Shown here: positions 54,141 through 63,156 of the stretch, in pieces
Position numbering within the stretch: the first letter of the stretch is position 1
Layout of the letters: the number at the start of each line of letters is the position of its first letter
Source of the DNA: an uncultured Rhodopila sp.
GTDB lineage: Bacteria; Pseudomonadota; Alphaproteobacteria; Acetobacterales; Acetobacteraceae
Direction of reading: 5' to 3'
Length of the DNA stretch: 64,000 bases
Assembly (NCBI RefSeq): GCF_903915725.1
Contig: NZ_CAIWTY010000087.1
Coordinates: forward strand, 1-64,000
Translations under genes and position numbers: made by a program
Notes under the pieces: generated by a model
Told to the model about the DNA's origin: nothing
The model's input: the letters and a program-made list of their open reading frames with translations, nothing else
Databases searched by the model: none

Positions 54141-55318
54141 ACGCCGACAAGGCGGAGTTCGAGGCGATCGAACAGCCGGCGGCGGATGTGGCGGCGGATA
54201 TCGCCGCGCGCACCGACAGCTATTTCAACCGCACCCGGGAGATCGTTTCGGCGTTCGGCGACAAGCGCGTCACCTATGCGATTTTCCTGCGCCGCCCGGT
54301 GATCTGTGCGCCGCGGCTGATGCTGAACTGGCTGAACATGGTGGCGGCCGTGCGGAACATTGAGATCGATGTCGATTTGATCTACCGCGAAGGCGATTGG
54401 GTGGGTGCTGGTGAGCCGATCGTGTATTTGACTGGTAGTTTGGCGCAGATGTCGGATCTGGAAACGATTTTGCTGCAGAAGATCGGGCCGGCGAGCGTGG
54501 CGGCTCATAACGCTTATCAAATGGCGCTGTCGCTGCCGGAGGTTGCGTTCCTGGCGATGGAGGCCCGCCACTGCGCGGGGGCCGAGATGCAGGACATGAT
54601 GTCCTATGCCGCTTCCGTCGGCGGCGATGCGGCGAAAAAGGAAGGGGCGAAGGGCTTCATCGGCAACGCCAATGACGGCACGGCGCACTGGTTCGGCGCT
54701 TCTCACGGATACGGAACGATGCCGCATTCGCTGATCGGCTATGCCGGATCGACGGTGCGGGCGGCGGAAATGTTCCGCGAGACGTATCCGAACGAGCCGA
54801 TGACGGTGCTGGTGGATTATTTCGGGCGTGAGATCAGCGACTCGCTGGCGGTGTGCCAGCGGTTTCCGGACATGGCGGCGGGGGGGGAGTTGGCGTTCCG
54901 GCTGGATACGCATGGCGGGCGGTTCCTGGAGGGGCTGGACCCGGCGGAGAGCTATGCGGTGCTCGAACGGTATGCTCCCGGTGCGATCCGGCGGTACCGC
55001 AGCGAAACGGAATTGCGGTTCCTGGTCGGCACGGGGGTTTCCGCGGCGGCGATCTGGCGGATGCGGGAGACGCTGGACGAGGCGGGGTACCGCAAGGTGC
55101 GGATCGTCGTGTCGTCCGGGTTCGGGGTGGAGAAGTGCCGCGTGATGGCGGACGCGAAGGCGCCGATCGATGTGGTAGGGACGGGGAGTTTCCTGCCCGA
55201 TCTGTGGCACGAGACGTATGCGACGGCGGATATTGTCGAGTATGACGGGGTGCCGATGGTGAAGATCGGGCGGGAGTTTTTGCTGCGGAAGAATGGGGCG
55301 AGGAAGAGAGGGGGGTAG
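54137..55318 (+). CDS. pncB: Nicotinate phosphoribosyltransferase family protein
   Basis: Protein of 393 residues beginning at a GTG that overlaps the DAHP synthase stop. It matches the nicotinate/quinolinate phosphoribosyltransferase fold: [60 protein letters not shown] and [20 protein letters not shown] with [10 protein letters not shown] near the end. The family makes nicotinate mononucleotide in NAD salvage, though this branch differs from Escherichia coli PncB, so the symbol is tentative. Confidence 0.8.
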   Translation: MNADKAEFEAIEQPAADVAADIAARTDSYFNRTREIVSAFGDKRVTYAIFLRRPVICAPRLMLNWLNMVAAVRNIEIDVDLIYREGDWVGAGEPIVYLTGSLAQMSDLETILLQKIGPASVAAHNAYQMALSLPEVAFLAMEARHCAGAEMQDMMSYAASVGGDAAKKEGAKGFIGNANDGTAHWFGASHGYGTMPHSLIGYAGSTVRAAEMFRETYPNEPMTVLVDYFGREISDSLAVCQRFPDMAAGGELAFRLDTHGGRFLEGLDPAESYAVLERYAPGAIRRYRSETELRFLVGTGVSAAAIWRMRETLDEAGYRKVRIVVSSGFGVEKCRVMADAKAPIDVVGTGSFLPDLWHETYATADIVEYDGVPMVKIGREFLLRKNGARKRGG

Positions 55319-56454
55319 GGGCGGGCATCTGTGTATCCCGCAGTTGCCTCGGCTTGTGGTTCATGTCTGGCCATTCGTCATATGGAATTGAGCGCCAGAC
55401 GCATCGCTTAGAATGCCGTTGTCGTATCCGGCAGGAGGCTCTCCCTGTCGAGCCTCCGGGATAATCGGACAAAAAATATCCTTATTGTAGCTTTCTCGAT
55501 CTTCTCGCGAATTCCTTCAACGGGGTATATGTATATGTAGCGTTTTCATTTCCCCTATACTCCGAATAACACATGCGAATGCTAAACATTATATCCTGGC
55601 GAGGTGGTGCGTTCCTCCGTTGAAGCTCGCCAAACCAGAACGGGCCAAAGATCGCCCCTGATCGGTCGGGAGCCAACCGCATATCCAATTTTGGCAGCGT
55701 AAATGGCAGGCTGGCTAGATTGTTGTGCTGCAATCCCATCGAGTGCAAAAAGAACTCCACGCCCATTCGCGTGTTGGCCGAAAAATCTCTGTCCGCCAAT
55801 GGACTAATTATGGCGGACTGGTGCCACACTTTTCTTTGTCCCGGCTTAACCATCGGCTTAGTGTGGAGGTATGGAAGTCCAATGTGAGTGAAGAAGTGGG
55901 TGAATGGTATCATCGAGAGGCTGTTCAGCATGTTCCAAATCGGCTTCACATCAAACATTATCTGCAAGCGATGGCTCGTGATATGAAGCCGTAAGCCGGT
56001 GGAATCGAGATATGATCGGCTCTTTCAAGCTCTTCGTGTGACCCGTCATTCCGGATGAAAACAGGTGCCTTTCCCAATGATATCATTGGGAATGCTTGCC
56101 TGACATCGATTGCAAGCAGCTTTTGGGCGCCCGGGAGCTCGCCGCTGATAATCGCGACGATACGGTCTGGTAGCTTGGTCGGTTGAAGGGGTCAGCATCG
56201 CCACTCACTCGTGTAGCCTCGAAATTGTCGCTCTATCGAGAGTATGGCTTTGTACGAGTGCTCACAAGGACGTTCTCTGGGTGCGGCACCCGCCCGTTGC
56301 TGTGTTTGGCCGGCTCTTTTTTTCGCAAGGACCGCGTTGCCAGTTTCGACCGGGACAGACAGCCTCGGGTGAGCAGATCCTACTACCCTCATGCTCGCGT
56401 TTCGTTTATTGCGTTTATGCCTTGGGCACGCTATTTCTGATGCTGGAGAAACCC
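55319..56454. other. Lower-GC accessory patch
   Basis: About 1.1 kb that is visibly richer in A and T than its surroundings, especially 55440-56100 and 56180-56440. Only one frame of fair length (55482-55967) is present and it is unassigned. No tRNA, integrase or direct repeat was recognised at the edges. The right edge leads into an HTH/PIN toxin-antitoxin pair, so the patch is probably a degraded horizontally acquired segment. Confidence 0.6.
55482..55967 (-). CDS. Hypothetical protein, possibly a C-terminal gene fragment
   Basis: Frame of 161 codons with TTG as the first plausible start; the frame stays open about 20 codons further upstream to a TGA. Base composition is much less GC-rich than in neighbouring genes. 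The sequence has aromatic and His-rich parts (MIPFTHFFTHIGLPYLHTKP, FGPFWFGELQRRNAPP) but no motif that I recognise. Lack of a ribosome site and the degraded context suggest the 3' end of a foreign gene and not a working gene. Confidence 0.35.
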   Translation of the reverse strand: MQIMFDVKPIWNMLNSLSMIPFTHFFTHIGLPYLHTKPMVKPGQRKVWHQSAIISPLADRDFSANTRMGVEFFLHSMGLQHNNLASLPFTLPKLDMRLAPDRSGAIFGPFWFGELQRRNAPPRQDIMFSIRMCYSEYRGNENATYTYTPLKEFARRSRKLQ

Positions 56455-56922
56455 ATGACCATCACGTTCACCCTGTCCGGGCCGCCTCATCCGGGCGATG
56501 CCGAGATGACCCTCGCCCGCGAGGCAAGCCACGCCTTGTCGCATCTGGCAGGCCATGATCGGACCCTCCACATCGAAGCCACCGAGACGGAAGCCGGCCG
56601 CACCGAGAGCTTTGACCTGCCGCCGGCCGCGGTGCGCCTGCTGCTGGACGGGCTGAGCCAGATTGCCGCGGGCAACGCCGTGTCCGTCGTTCCCGTTCAG
56701 GCGGAACTGACAACCCAACAGGCGGCCGGCCTGTTGAACGTCTCGCGGCCATTCCTGATCAGCCTCCTCGAGCGCGGCGATTTGCCCTTCCACAAGGTGG
56801 GCACGCACCGCCGCGTGCGCTACGGCGACCTCATCGCCTACAAGCGGCGCGAGCAAGATGCCCGCCACCATGCCCTCGACGAACTGGTCCAGCAGGCCCA
56901 GGAACTCGGCCTCGGCTACTGA
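56455..56922 (+). CDS. HTH (excisionase/MerR-like) antitoxin
   Basis: Protein of 155 residues. The ATG at 56455 has GGAG 6 bases upstream. The C-terminal third is an HTH_17/excisionase-type DNA-binding domain: ELTTQQAAGLLNVSRPFLIS, LLERGDLPFHKVGTHRRVRY, GDLIAYKRR. The N-terminal part (FTLSGPPHPGDAEMTLARE) likely contacts the partner. Immediately downstream, 15 bp away, is a PIN-domain gene, a common antitoxin-toxin pairing for this type. GC content returns to the genome norm here, unlike the patch before it. Confidence 0.82.
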   Translation: MTITFTLSGPPHPGDAEMTLAREASHALSHLAGHDRTLHIEATETEAGRTESFDLPPAAVRLLLDGLSQIAAGNAVSVVPVQAELTTQQAAGLLNVSRPFLISLLERGDLPFHKVGTHRRVRYGDLIAYKRREQDARHHALDELVQQAQELGLGY

Positions 56923-56937
56923 CAAGCTGCTCGACCG

Positions 56938-57504
56938 ATGGCGATGCCGAAGGTGCTGTTCGACGCCTGCGTGCTCTATCCCGCGCCGTTGCGTGATTTG
57001 CTGATGCGCCTGGCGACGACGGAGCTTTTCCAGGCGCGATGGTCGGATGCGATCCACGATGAATGGATCAGGTCCGTGCTGGAACAGCGCCCGGAACTGA
57101 AGGAACAACTCGCACGGACCCGCAAGCTGATGGACGCCCATGTGGCGAACAGTCTGGTCACCGGCTACGAGCACCTGATGGAGACCGTTGACCTTCCGGA
57201 CCCGGACGACCGGCACGTTCTCGCCGCCGCCATCGCCGGTGGCGCGGATGTTTTGGTGACCAAGAACCTGAAGGATTTCCCCGCCGATCGGCTGGCTCCC
57301 TTCGGCATCGAGGCGCAACACCCGGACACGTTTGCCAGCGATCTGTTGCGGCAGCACGAAGCCACGATGATCGCGGCGGTTGCGCGCCACCGCGCCGCCC
57401 TTCGCAACCCGCCGAAATCAGCGGACGACTATCTCCAAACCTTGCTTGCGCAAGATTTGCCGGAGACGGTCGCACTTCTGCGCCAACACCGCGAAAGACT
57501 TTGA
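56938..57504 (+). CDS. PIN-domain toxin (VapC-like ribonuclease)
   Basis: Protein of 188 residues of the longer PIN family. The first acidic residue is in KVLFDACVLYPAPLRDLLMR, a Glu in IHDEWIRSVLEQRPEL, and the distal cluster in LPDPDDRHVLAAAIAGGADV followed by LVTKNLKDFPADRL. These are the metal-binding acids of PIN nucleases. C-terminal residues 130-188 form an extra helical domain. It follows the HTH antitoxin gene and is probably cotranscribed with it. Confidence 0.82.
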   Translation: MAMPKVLFDACVLYPAPLRDLLMRLATTELFQARWSDAIHDEWIRSVLEQRPELKEQLARTRKLMDAHVANSLVTGYEHLMETVDLPDPDDRHVLAAAIAGGADVLVTKNLKDFPADRLAPFGIEAQHPDTFASDLLRQHEATMIAAVARHRAALRNPPKSADDYLQTLLAQDLPETVALLRQHRERL

Positions 57505-57532
57505 CGCTGCGGTCCTTGCGGCCAAAGCACCG

Positions 57533-57730
57533 TCATTCGTCGAACACGCCATGCTCCGGCGGCGGCACATTCAGCGGCCGCTCGGCCATGAAGTCATCCG
57601 GCACATCAACCGAGTGCACGAGCGCGAAGAAATCCTGCCACTCCCGAACCCGGGGCCGCGAGGCTTGGCCGCCGCCGTCACTGAACAGCTTCACAATACG
57701 GGTTTCCGCCAGGAAAGCCTCCGTTCGCAA
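57533..57730 (-). pseudogene. VapB/AbrB-type antitoxin remnant with internal deletion
   Basis: Frame of 65 codons. It has a VapB-like start (TRIVKLFSDGGGQASRPR, compare R-x-VKLF-x-N-G-x-x-Q-A-x-R-x-P) and a VapB-like end (WQDFFALVHSVDVPDDFMAE followed by RPLNVPPPEHGVFDE). The middle of the AbrB fold, usually about 25-30 residues, is missing. No VapC partner follows on this strand. It is therefore called a decayed antitoxin, although a short functional protein cannot be excluded. Confidence 0.5.
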
Positions 57731-57839
57731 CTATAGACCGAACTATACACCACACGACCGGGCAGCCGCCACCATTTGCCCCACCCCCCAACCGCCCTAA
57801 TCTCCCGCCCTCAAACCAAAGGGCAGGAAACCAACCACC

Positions 57840-58625
57840 ATGCAGCACGGCCCCTACGAGCACATCGCCGCCGCCGCCTCCGGTCCCATCGCCACCATCG
57901 AAATCCGCCGCGGCCCGAACAACTTCGTCGATACCGACATGGTCGCCGAGATCGCCGACGCGCTCGAACACTACGACCGCATCCCGGAGGTCCGCGCCAT
58001 CGTCCTCTGCGCCGAGGGCAAGCATTTCTGCGCCGGCGCCGACTTCGCCTCCCGCGGCCCCGACGGAGTCGCCCGCGGCGCCAAATCCGGCCGCCACCTC
58101 TACAAGGAAGCCCAACGCCTGTGGCGCACCAACAAGCCGATCGTCGCGGCGGTGCAAGGCGCCGCCATCGGCGCCGGGATCGGCCTCGCCGTCATGGCCG
58201 ATTTCCGCATCGCCTGTCCGGAGGCGCGGTTCTCCGCCAACTTCACCCGCCTCGGCTTCCATCCCGGCTTCGGCCTCACCGTCACCCTGCCGCGCCTCAT
58301 CGGCAACCAGCAGGCCGCGCTGCTGATGGTCACCGGCCGCCGCATCACCGGCGAGGACGCCCTGAATATTGGTCTGGTCGACTACTGCGTCCCGGCCGAA
58401 AACGTGCGGACCAAAGCCATCGAACTCGCCACCGAGATCGCCCAGTCCGCCCCGCTCGCGGTCATCTCCACTCGGGAAACCCTGCGCCGCGGCCTGGCCG
58501 AAGCCGTCGCCCGCGCCACCGAGCGCGAATACGAGGAACAGGACTGGCTGCGCCACACCGCCGACTTCAAAGAGGGCACCCGGGCGATGGCGGAACGCCG
58601 CCTGCCCGACTTCCAGGCGCGGTAA
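57840..58625 (+). CDS. Enoyl-CoA hydratase/isomerase family protein
   Basis: Crotonase-fold protein of 261 residues. It has the oxyanion loop RAIVLCAEGKHFCAGADFAS and the second loop AVQGAAIGAGIGLAVMADFR. At the family's catalytic Glu positions, EARFSANFTRLGFHPGFGLT has N/F in place of the usual glutamates, so true hydratase activity is uncertain; isomerase or hydrolase activity is possible. It may act in fatty or aromatic acid degradation. The next gene, an amidohydrolase, starts 68 bp downstream. Confidence 0.85.
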   Translation: MQHGPYEHIAAAASGPIATIEIRRGPNNFVDTDMVAEIADALEHYDRIPEVRAIVLCAEGKHFCAGADFASRGPDGVARGAKSGRHLYKEAQRLWRTNKPIVAAVQGAAIGAGIGLAVMADFRIACPEARFSANFTRLGFHPGFGLTVTLPRLIGNQQAALLMVTGRRITGEDALNIGLVDYCVPAENVRTKAIELATEIAQSAPLAVISTRETLRRGLAEAVARATEREYEEQDWLRHTADFKEGTRAMAERRLPDFQAR

Positions 58626-58693
58626 AGGAGAAGCGTCCCCAAATCTGTCCGGTCTTGTGTTACAACAAAGCCCCTGATCCGGGAGTTGCCGCG

Positions 58694-59722
58694 ATGTCGA
58701 GTCAAGAACAGGCCCGCCAACCGTTTCCTCACCCAAGCGTCCGGCCCGACTGGCTGGCCAAGCTGCATGAAGACATCATCGATCCGGCCCAGCCGATCAT
58801 CGACCCGCACCACCATCTCTGGCGCGCACGGCCGGACCGGTATCTGCTGGAAGACCTAACCGCCGACATCCAAACCGGCCACACCGTGCTGGCCACGGTG
58901 TTCATTCAGTGCGGCCAGGAATACCGCCCCACAGGCCCGCTCGAACTGAGGCCCGTCGGTGAAACCGAGTTCGTCGCCACCGCCGCCCGCGACAGCAAAA
59001 CACTTTGCGCCGGCATCGTCGGCCACGCCGACTGCACTCTGGCCGAGCGCATCGACTCCGTCCTGCAAGCCCATATCGAGGCGGGCAACGGCCGCTTCAA
59101 AGGCATCCGCCACATCGGCGCCTACGATCCCGGCATCGCCCCGACGTCACCTCCCGGCGCGCCCCCCGGCCTCTACAAAGATCCCGCCTTTCGTGCCGGC
59201 TTCGCCCGCCTGCGGCGCTTAGGCCTGACCTTCGAGGCCTGGCTGTACCACCCGCAACTGGCCGATCTATTAGATCTACTACGGGCATTCCCGGACCAAA
59301 AGGTGGTGCTGAACCACGTCGGCGGCCCCCTCGGCGTCGGCCCCTACGCCGATCGGCGGGCGGAAGTGTTCGCGCAATGGCGCGCCTACATCACCGAACT
59401 CGCGGAATGCCGCAACCTGCACATCAAGCTCGGCGGCCTGGCGATGGCCGTCAACGGCTTCGGCTTCGAGCAGCAACCGCTGCCGCCCTCCTCCGGCGAA
59501 CTGGCCGCCGCCTGGCGCCCCTACTTCGAGCACGCCATCGAGACCTTCGGCACCGACAGGTGCATGTTCGAGAGCAACTTCCCGGTGGACAAGGGCATGT
59601 GCGCCTACCCCGTGCTGTGGAACGCCTTCAAGCGGATCGCCACCGGATGCTCGGACGACGAAAAAGCAGCCCTGTTCCACCGCACCGCACAGCGTTTCTA
59701 CGATCTGCCGCCTGTCGCGTAA
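58694..59722 (+). CDS. Amidohydrolase family protein (TIM-barrel, amidohydrolase_2)
   Basis: Protein of 342 residues. The metal-binding start PIIDPHHHLWRARPDRYLLE, central KGIRHIGAYDPGI, then KVVLNHVGGPLG and the late FESNFPVDKGMCAYPVLWNA are those of the amidohydrolase_2 group, which includes lactonases and decarboxylases such as 2-pyrone-4,6-dicarboxylate hydrolase relatives. Start ATG has GGGAG 8 bases upstream. Its substrate is unknown. Confidence 0.88.
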   Translation: MSSQEQARQPFPHPSVRPDWLAKLHEDIIDPAQPIIDPHHHLWRARPDRYLLEDLTADIQTGHTVLATVFIQCGQEYRPTGPLELRPVGETEFVATAARDSKTLCAGIVGHADCTLAERIDSVLQAHIEAGNGRFKGIRHIGAYDPGIAPTSPPGAPPGLYKDPAFRAGFARLRRLGLTFEAWLYHPQLADLLDLLRAFPDQKVVLNHVGGPLGVGPYADRRAEVFAQWRAYITELAECRNLHIKLGGLAMAVNGFGFEQQPLPPSSGELAAAWRPYFEHAIETFGTDRCMFESNFPVDKGMCAYPVLWNAFKRIATGCSDDEKAALFHRTAQRFYDLPPVA

Positions 59723-59819
59723 CGCAACCGCGTGCCTGTCCGGTCTGTAACCCGTCTTGGTTGAACCGCCCCGCCGCGCCCGCGTTGCGGCGGGACAATC
59801 CCAACGCGGAGGAATCACC

Positions 59820-60362
59820 ATGCACCGGCGCAACGCGCTCATGACGTTTTCCGGCATCCTGGCGACATCGGCCTTCATGGCCGCCCCACGCCGCGCGGCT
59901 CTGGCGCAGAGCGTCGCCGAGTCCGGCACGCCGACGCGCCTGACCGCGTCCGGCTACAAGGAGCAGGCGCTCAAAGCGGGAAATTTCTCCAAGCAGATCA
60001 GCCAGCTCGCGGTAAAAAACGCCACGCACCCCAAGGTCAAGCAATTCGCCGAGTTCGAGGTCGCGGAGCAGACCACAGTCGCCCAGGTTCTGACCGAAGA
60101 TGCCCACCCGCAGCCCCTTGCCCTCGACCCGCACGAAGCTGAACTGCTGGGGCAGTTGGAGGCGCAGTCCGGCAAGGACTTCGACGCCCATTATCTGCAA
60201 AGCCAGATCATCGGCCATCAGCAGCTTCTCAACATCCAGCAGGCCTACCTGAGCGGCGCCATGGCCGGCCAGCAGTATGAGCCGGTGGCGGTCCTGGCCC
60301 GGATGGTGATCCAGATGCACATGACGATGCTACAGGACCTGCGGACCGAGGCCGCGGCGTAG
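59820..60362 (+). CDS. DUF4142 domain exported protein
   Basis: Protein of 180 residues. The ATG has CGGAGGAA upstream and begins MHRRNALMTFSGILATSAFM, a signal peptide ending near AALAQ. The mature part is a four-helix ferritin-like DUF4142 domain: KEQALKAGNFSKQISQLAVK, THPKVKQFAEFEVAEQTTVA and DAHYLQSQIIGHQQLLNIQQ. DUF4142 proteins are periplasmic and often stress-related, without known chemistry. Monocistronic, followed by a strong palindrome that may end transcription. Confidence 0.88.
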   Translation: MHRRNALMTFSGILATSAFMAAPRRAALAQSVAESGTPTRLTASGYKEQALKAGNFSKQISQLAVKNATHPKVKQFAEFEVAEQTTVAQVLTEDAHPQPLALDPHEAELLGQLEAQSGKDFDAHYLQSQIIGHQQLLNIQQAYLSGAMAGQQYEPVAVLARMVIQMHMTMLQDLRTEAAA

Positions 60363-60408
60363 CAACCGCAACGCGCGCGCCTACCCCGGGTGTCGGCGCC
60401 TGCTCCCC

Positions 60409-60501
60409 GTGTCATGGCCGGGCTTGGCCCGGCCATCCACGACTTGCCGGTGCCGGACCAACCATAGTTGGATGGCGGGAATAAATCCGGCCATGACACA
60501 C
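60409..60501. repeat. GC-rich interspersed palindrome, possible terminator
   Basis: The element starts GTGTCATGGCCGGGCTTGGC, CCGGCCATCCACGACTT and ends GTTGGATGGCGGGAATAAAT, CCGGCCATGACACAC. Its outer ends (GTGTCATGGCCGG / CCGGCCATGACAC) pair perfectly. It stands between the convergent DUF4142 and ubiV genes, so it could terminate both. Confidence 0.75.
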
Positions 60502-60531
60502 ACCCATCGGCCGCCCCCCCACGTGCCAGTC

Positions 60532-61449
60532 TCAGGCGGGTGACAGTTCGCTCTCCACCCAGGCAAGACCCTCCCGCCCGTGCAGGAAGCCGTTCTGCCA
60601 CGGGGTTTCCGCGGTCAGAGCGGCCAGATCCCCGGCGGCCTCCTCCGGCGTGATCGCGTGGTCCAGCACCGCGCGATAGGTCCGGGCCACCGCCACCATA
60701 TCCACATGCTGCGGCGACAGCCGGAAATGCGTCACCCCCATGCCGCGTAGCGCCGCCAGTTCCCGCAGCAGCACCAGATACCCGTTCGACAGCGTCTGGG
60801 TGCCGTTGATGGTCAGCAGGCTGGTCCCGTCGATGGTGTCCGCCGCCAATCCGTCCGGGTCCTGCCCGCACACAAACTGGCAGGAATCCTTCGTCAGCTC
60901 ATGCGACCGCGCGTGATAGCAGCGCATCGCCACCGACAGCGGCTGCCTGCCAAAAACCAACAATTCCGTTTCCACAGCCGATCGGCTGGCGAGCACGCGG
61001 ACGGTGGCGGCGGTGGCTTCCACCGGCAGCACGATGCGCACCGCGCCCCCGCGGATCAGCACGTCCTGCGACCCCTCATTGAACACATTGATATACGGGC
61101 CGATGACGTGCGGCCGCCCGGAAACCTCCTGCAGGCAGGCGACGTCGTTGGCTTCGACCAACACGCCGCTTTCCGCCAAAGCCCGCGCCGCCGCGACCTC
61201 CCGGTCCAGCGTCATCAGCGCCAGGGTAGACCGCACCACCTGTTTCCCGCCCGCTTCCAGCCGGGCGATGATCGCCTCATTGTCCTTCTCGGAGAACGGC
61301 TCCCGCTTGGAGCACACCACTTCACCGAAATAGACGCTCTCCACCTCCGCCTCATCGGCGATGCGGGCATAAAAATCCCGGCGCGCCTCGGGCGTCCAAT
61401 GGAACAGCAGCGGGCCAAGCGTCAGCTTGCCGTTGATGGTGTTGGTCAT
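60532..61449 (-). CDS. ubiV: U32-family protein UbiV (O2-independent ubiquinone synthesis)
   Basis: Protein of 305 residues. With UbiU it hydroxylates ubiquinone precursors without oxygen, using prephenate as recalled hydroxyl donor. The four [4Fe-4S] ligands are visible: C46 (GEVVCSKREPF) and C177-x12-C190-x3-C194 (RCYHARSHELTKDSCQFVC), the same spacing as in E. coli UbiV. Its start overlaps the ubiU stop (ATGA). It is the last gene of ubiT-ubiU-ubiV. Confidence 0.93.
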   Translation of the reverse strand: MTNTINGKLTLGPLLFHWTPEARRDFYARIADEAEVESVYFGEVVCSKREPFSEKDNEAIIARLEAGGKQVVRSTLALMTLDREVAAARALAESGVLVEANDVACLQEVSGRPHVIGPYINVFNEGSQDVLIRGGAVRIVLPVEATAATVRVLASRSAVETELLVFGRQPLSVAMRCYHARSHELTKDSCQFVCGQDPDGLAADTIDGTSLLTINGTQTLSNGYLVLLRELAALRGMGVTHFRLSPQHVDMVAVARTYRAVLDHAITPEEAAGDLAALTAETPWQNGFLHGREGLAWVESELSPA

Positions 61450-62432
61450 CTCCAGCCCTTCGTGTAGGCGCCATGGGTTTGGCGTTGACCTTCGGCGACG
61501 GATGCCAGCGTGTTCTCGACCGCTCCGCCCTGGCCGCGATCGAGCGCGTCAATCGCCTGGCGGAAACTGCCGACGACCTCGGTGACATAGGCGCGGCTGC
61601 GCTGCCGCCCCTCGATCTTCAATGCGGTCACCCCGGCCGCCTGCAGATCCGCAAGAATATCGATCGCGTTCAGCGCAATCGGCTCCTCGAACAGGTACGA
61701 CGTGCGGCCATGCGTGACGTAACGGCCCTTGCACGGCGTCGGGTAAGCCGCCGGCTCGCCATGGCTAAAGCGGTTCAATGTCACCTCGCCGAGGCGGGAC
61801 AGCGTCTCCGGCCCGTCCTCCTTGTACGAAACATGGCTCGCCGGAGCGCAGGCGCCCTCAGACGTCGGCGACAGGCCGGTGATGTAGGACGACAGGAAAC
61901 ACCGCCCTTCTGACATCGGCCCGACGCTGCCGAACGCGAACACTTCCGTCTCGATGCCGATGCGGCGCACCAGCGCGGCGACCTGCTCGACCGAGAGCAC
62001 GCGCGGCAGCACGACGCGGCGAATGTCGAACCGGTCGCGGTAGTACGCAATCGACAGTTCATTCGAAGCGGAGGCCTGCACCGACAAATGGCGCCGCAGC
62101 TCCGGATGCTTCGTCGCGGCATAGTCCAGCACGCCGATATCGGCCAGAATCACCGCATCGACGTTCGCCCGAGCGGCGTTGTCGATCGCGTCATGCCACG
62201 GCCTGGCGTCTCCTGCGCGCGGGAAGGTGTTGACCGCGGCCAGCACCTTGCGGCCGAAGCGGTGCGCGTAGGCGACGCCCTCGGCCATCTCGTCCGGGTC
62301 GAAATTCAGGCCGGGGTAATTCCGGGCGTTGGTGCAATCGCGGAAGCCGCAATAGACCGTATCGGCGCCGGCATCGACCGCGGCGCGCAACGCCGCCGGG
62401 GTGCCGGCGGGGCAAACCAGTTCGAGGCTCAT
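61446..62432 (-). CDS. ubiU: U32-family protein UbiU (O2-independent ubiquinone synthesis), one cluster Cys missing
   Basis: Protein of 328 residues starting LELVCPAGTPAALRAAVDAG with the U32 signature VKIEGRQRS-like LKIEGRQRSRAYV near the end. UbiU pairs with UbiV in anaerobic hydroxylation. Of the four expected [4Fe-4S] cysteines, C178 (SEGRC), C195 (GACAPAS) and C234 (YPTPCKGRY) are present. The first (C169 in E. coli, context LCIMSEGRC) is replaced by G171 (VGPMSEGRC; codon at 61920-61922). Both ends are ATGA overlaps, so it is clearly an operon gene. Confidence 0.92.
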   Translation of the reverse strand: MSLELVCPAGTPAALRAAVDAGADTVYCGFRDCTNARNYPGLNFDPDEMAEGVAYAHRFGRKVLAAVNTFPRAGDARPWHDAIDNAARANVDAVILADIGVLDYAATKHPELRRHLSVQASASNELSIAYYRDRFDIRRVVLPRVLSVEQVAALVRRIGIETEVFAFGSVGPMSEGRCFLSSYITGLSPTSEGACAPASHVSYKEDGPETLSRLGEVTLNRFSHGEPAAYPTPCKGRYVTHGRTSYLFEEPIALNAIDILADLQAAGVTALKIEGRQRSRAYVTEVVGSFRQAIDALDRGQGGAVENTLASVAEGQRQTHGAYTKGWR

Positions 62433-63100
62433 GGGGCTCCTGTCGCGGCGCTATCGGCCCGCGTCTGTCTGACATCAAGTTTGGCGAGTCGGGTCTTCAG
62501 CGCCTTGACTTCGGCGCGCAGCGCGTCGGTTTCGGCGCTGAGGTCGCGCGCGGGAGCGTCGGCTTCATGCAGCCGCGCATGGATCGCCGCAATCCGGGCG
62601 CGTGCGCGGCTGATGGCGGTATCCACCCGCAGCGCGATGCGCCGCGCCGGCCGCTCCAGCGGGCCGAATATCGCGGCGATTTCGTCGCTGATGAGGATCT
62701 CCTCGCGATCCAGCGTGTTGCGCACGGCGACGATCACGGCGGTGGAGCCGGTGATCTCGATCTCGCGGCTGAAGAACATCGCGTCGCCGTCGATGCGGCC
62801 TTCCAGAAGGTCGATCAGCGCCATCAGGTTGCCGCGGATCTCCGCATCGGGCGCGGCGCCGGCGCCGGTTTCGCGCAGCACGCGGACGTCCATCTTGCCG
62901 CCGCCGAATTCGATCGCGAAGCGGTGCGGCAGGTCGCTCGGGAAGACATGCACCACGGCGGGGTCGAGCCGGGCGAAATTAGCCACCAGGCGCGGGTGCC
63001 GGCGGCGCATTGCTCTGTTCAGTAATACGGTCAGGCGCGCCAGGACCGGGCTTGGGATCAGCGACAAGGTCGCGGCGGCGAGCGGGCGGGATCGTTGCAT
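62429..63100 (-). CDS. ubiT: SCP2-domain ubiquinone accessory protein UbiT
   Basis: Protein of 223 residues. The SCP2-like lipid-binding core covers about residues 30-140: FPSDLPHRFAIEFGGGKMDV, APDAEIRGNLMALIDLLEGR, GDAMFFSREIEITGSTAVIV. A C-terminal coiled coil follows (SAETDALRAEVKALKTRLAK). UbiT replaces UbiJ in the anaerobic pathway and binds ubiquinone intermediates. It heads the ubiT-ubiU-ubiV operon behind an FNR box. Confidence 0.9.
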   Translation of the reverse strand: MQRSRPLAAATLSLIPSPVLARLTVLLNRAMRRRHPRLVANFARLDPAVVHVFPSDLPHRFAIEFGGGKMDVRVLRETGAGAAPDAEIRGNLMALIDLLEGRIDGDAMFFSREIEITGSTAVIVAVRNTLDREEILISDEIAAIFGPLERPARRIALRVDTAISRARARIAAIHARLHEADAPARDLSAETDALRAEVKALKTRLAKLDVRQTRADSAATGAP

Positions 63101-63156
63101 GAAGTACGGGTCCAGATTCAGTCATCTGTATGGTGGGCTTTGCGGCCCCCGCGACA

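Noticed and set aside
56281-56454. Upstream extension of the HTH antitoxin gene
   Set aside because: Frame is open, but composition is low-GC and a good ribosome site precedes the ATG at 56455.
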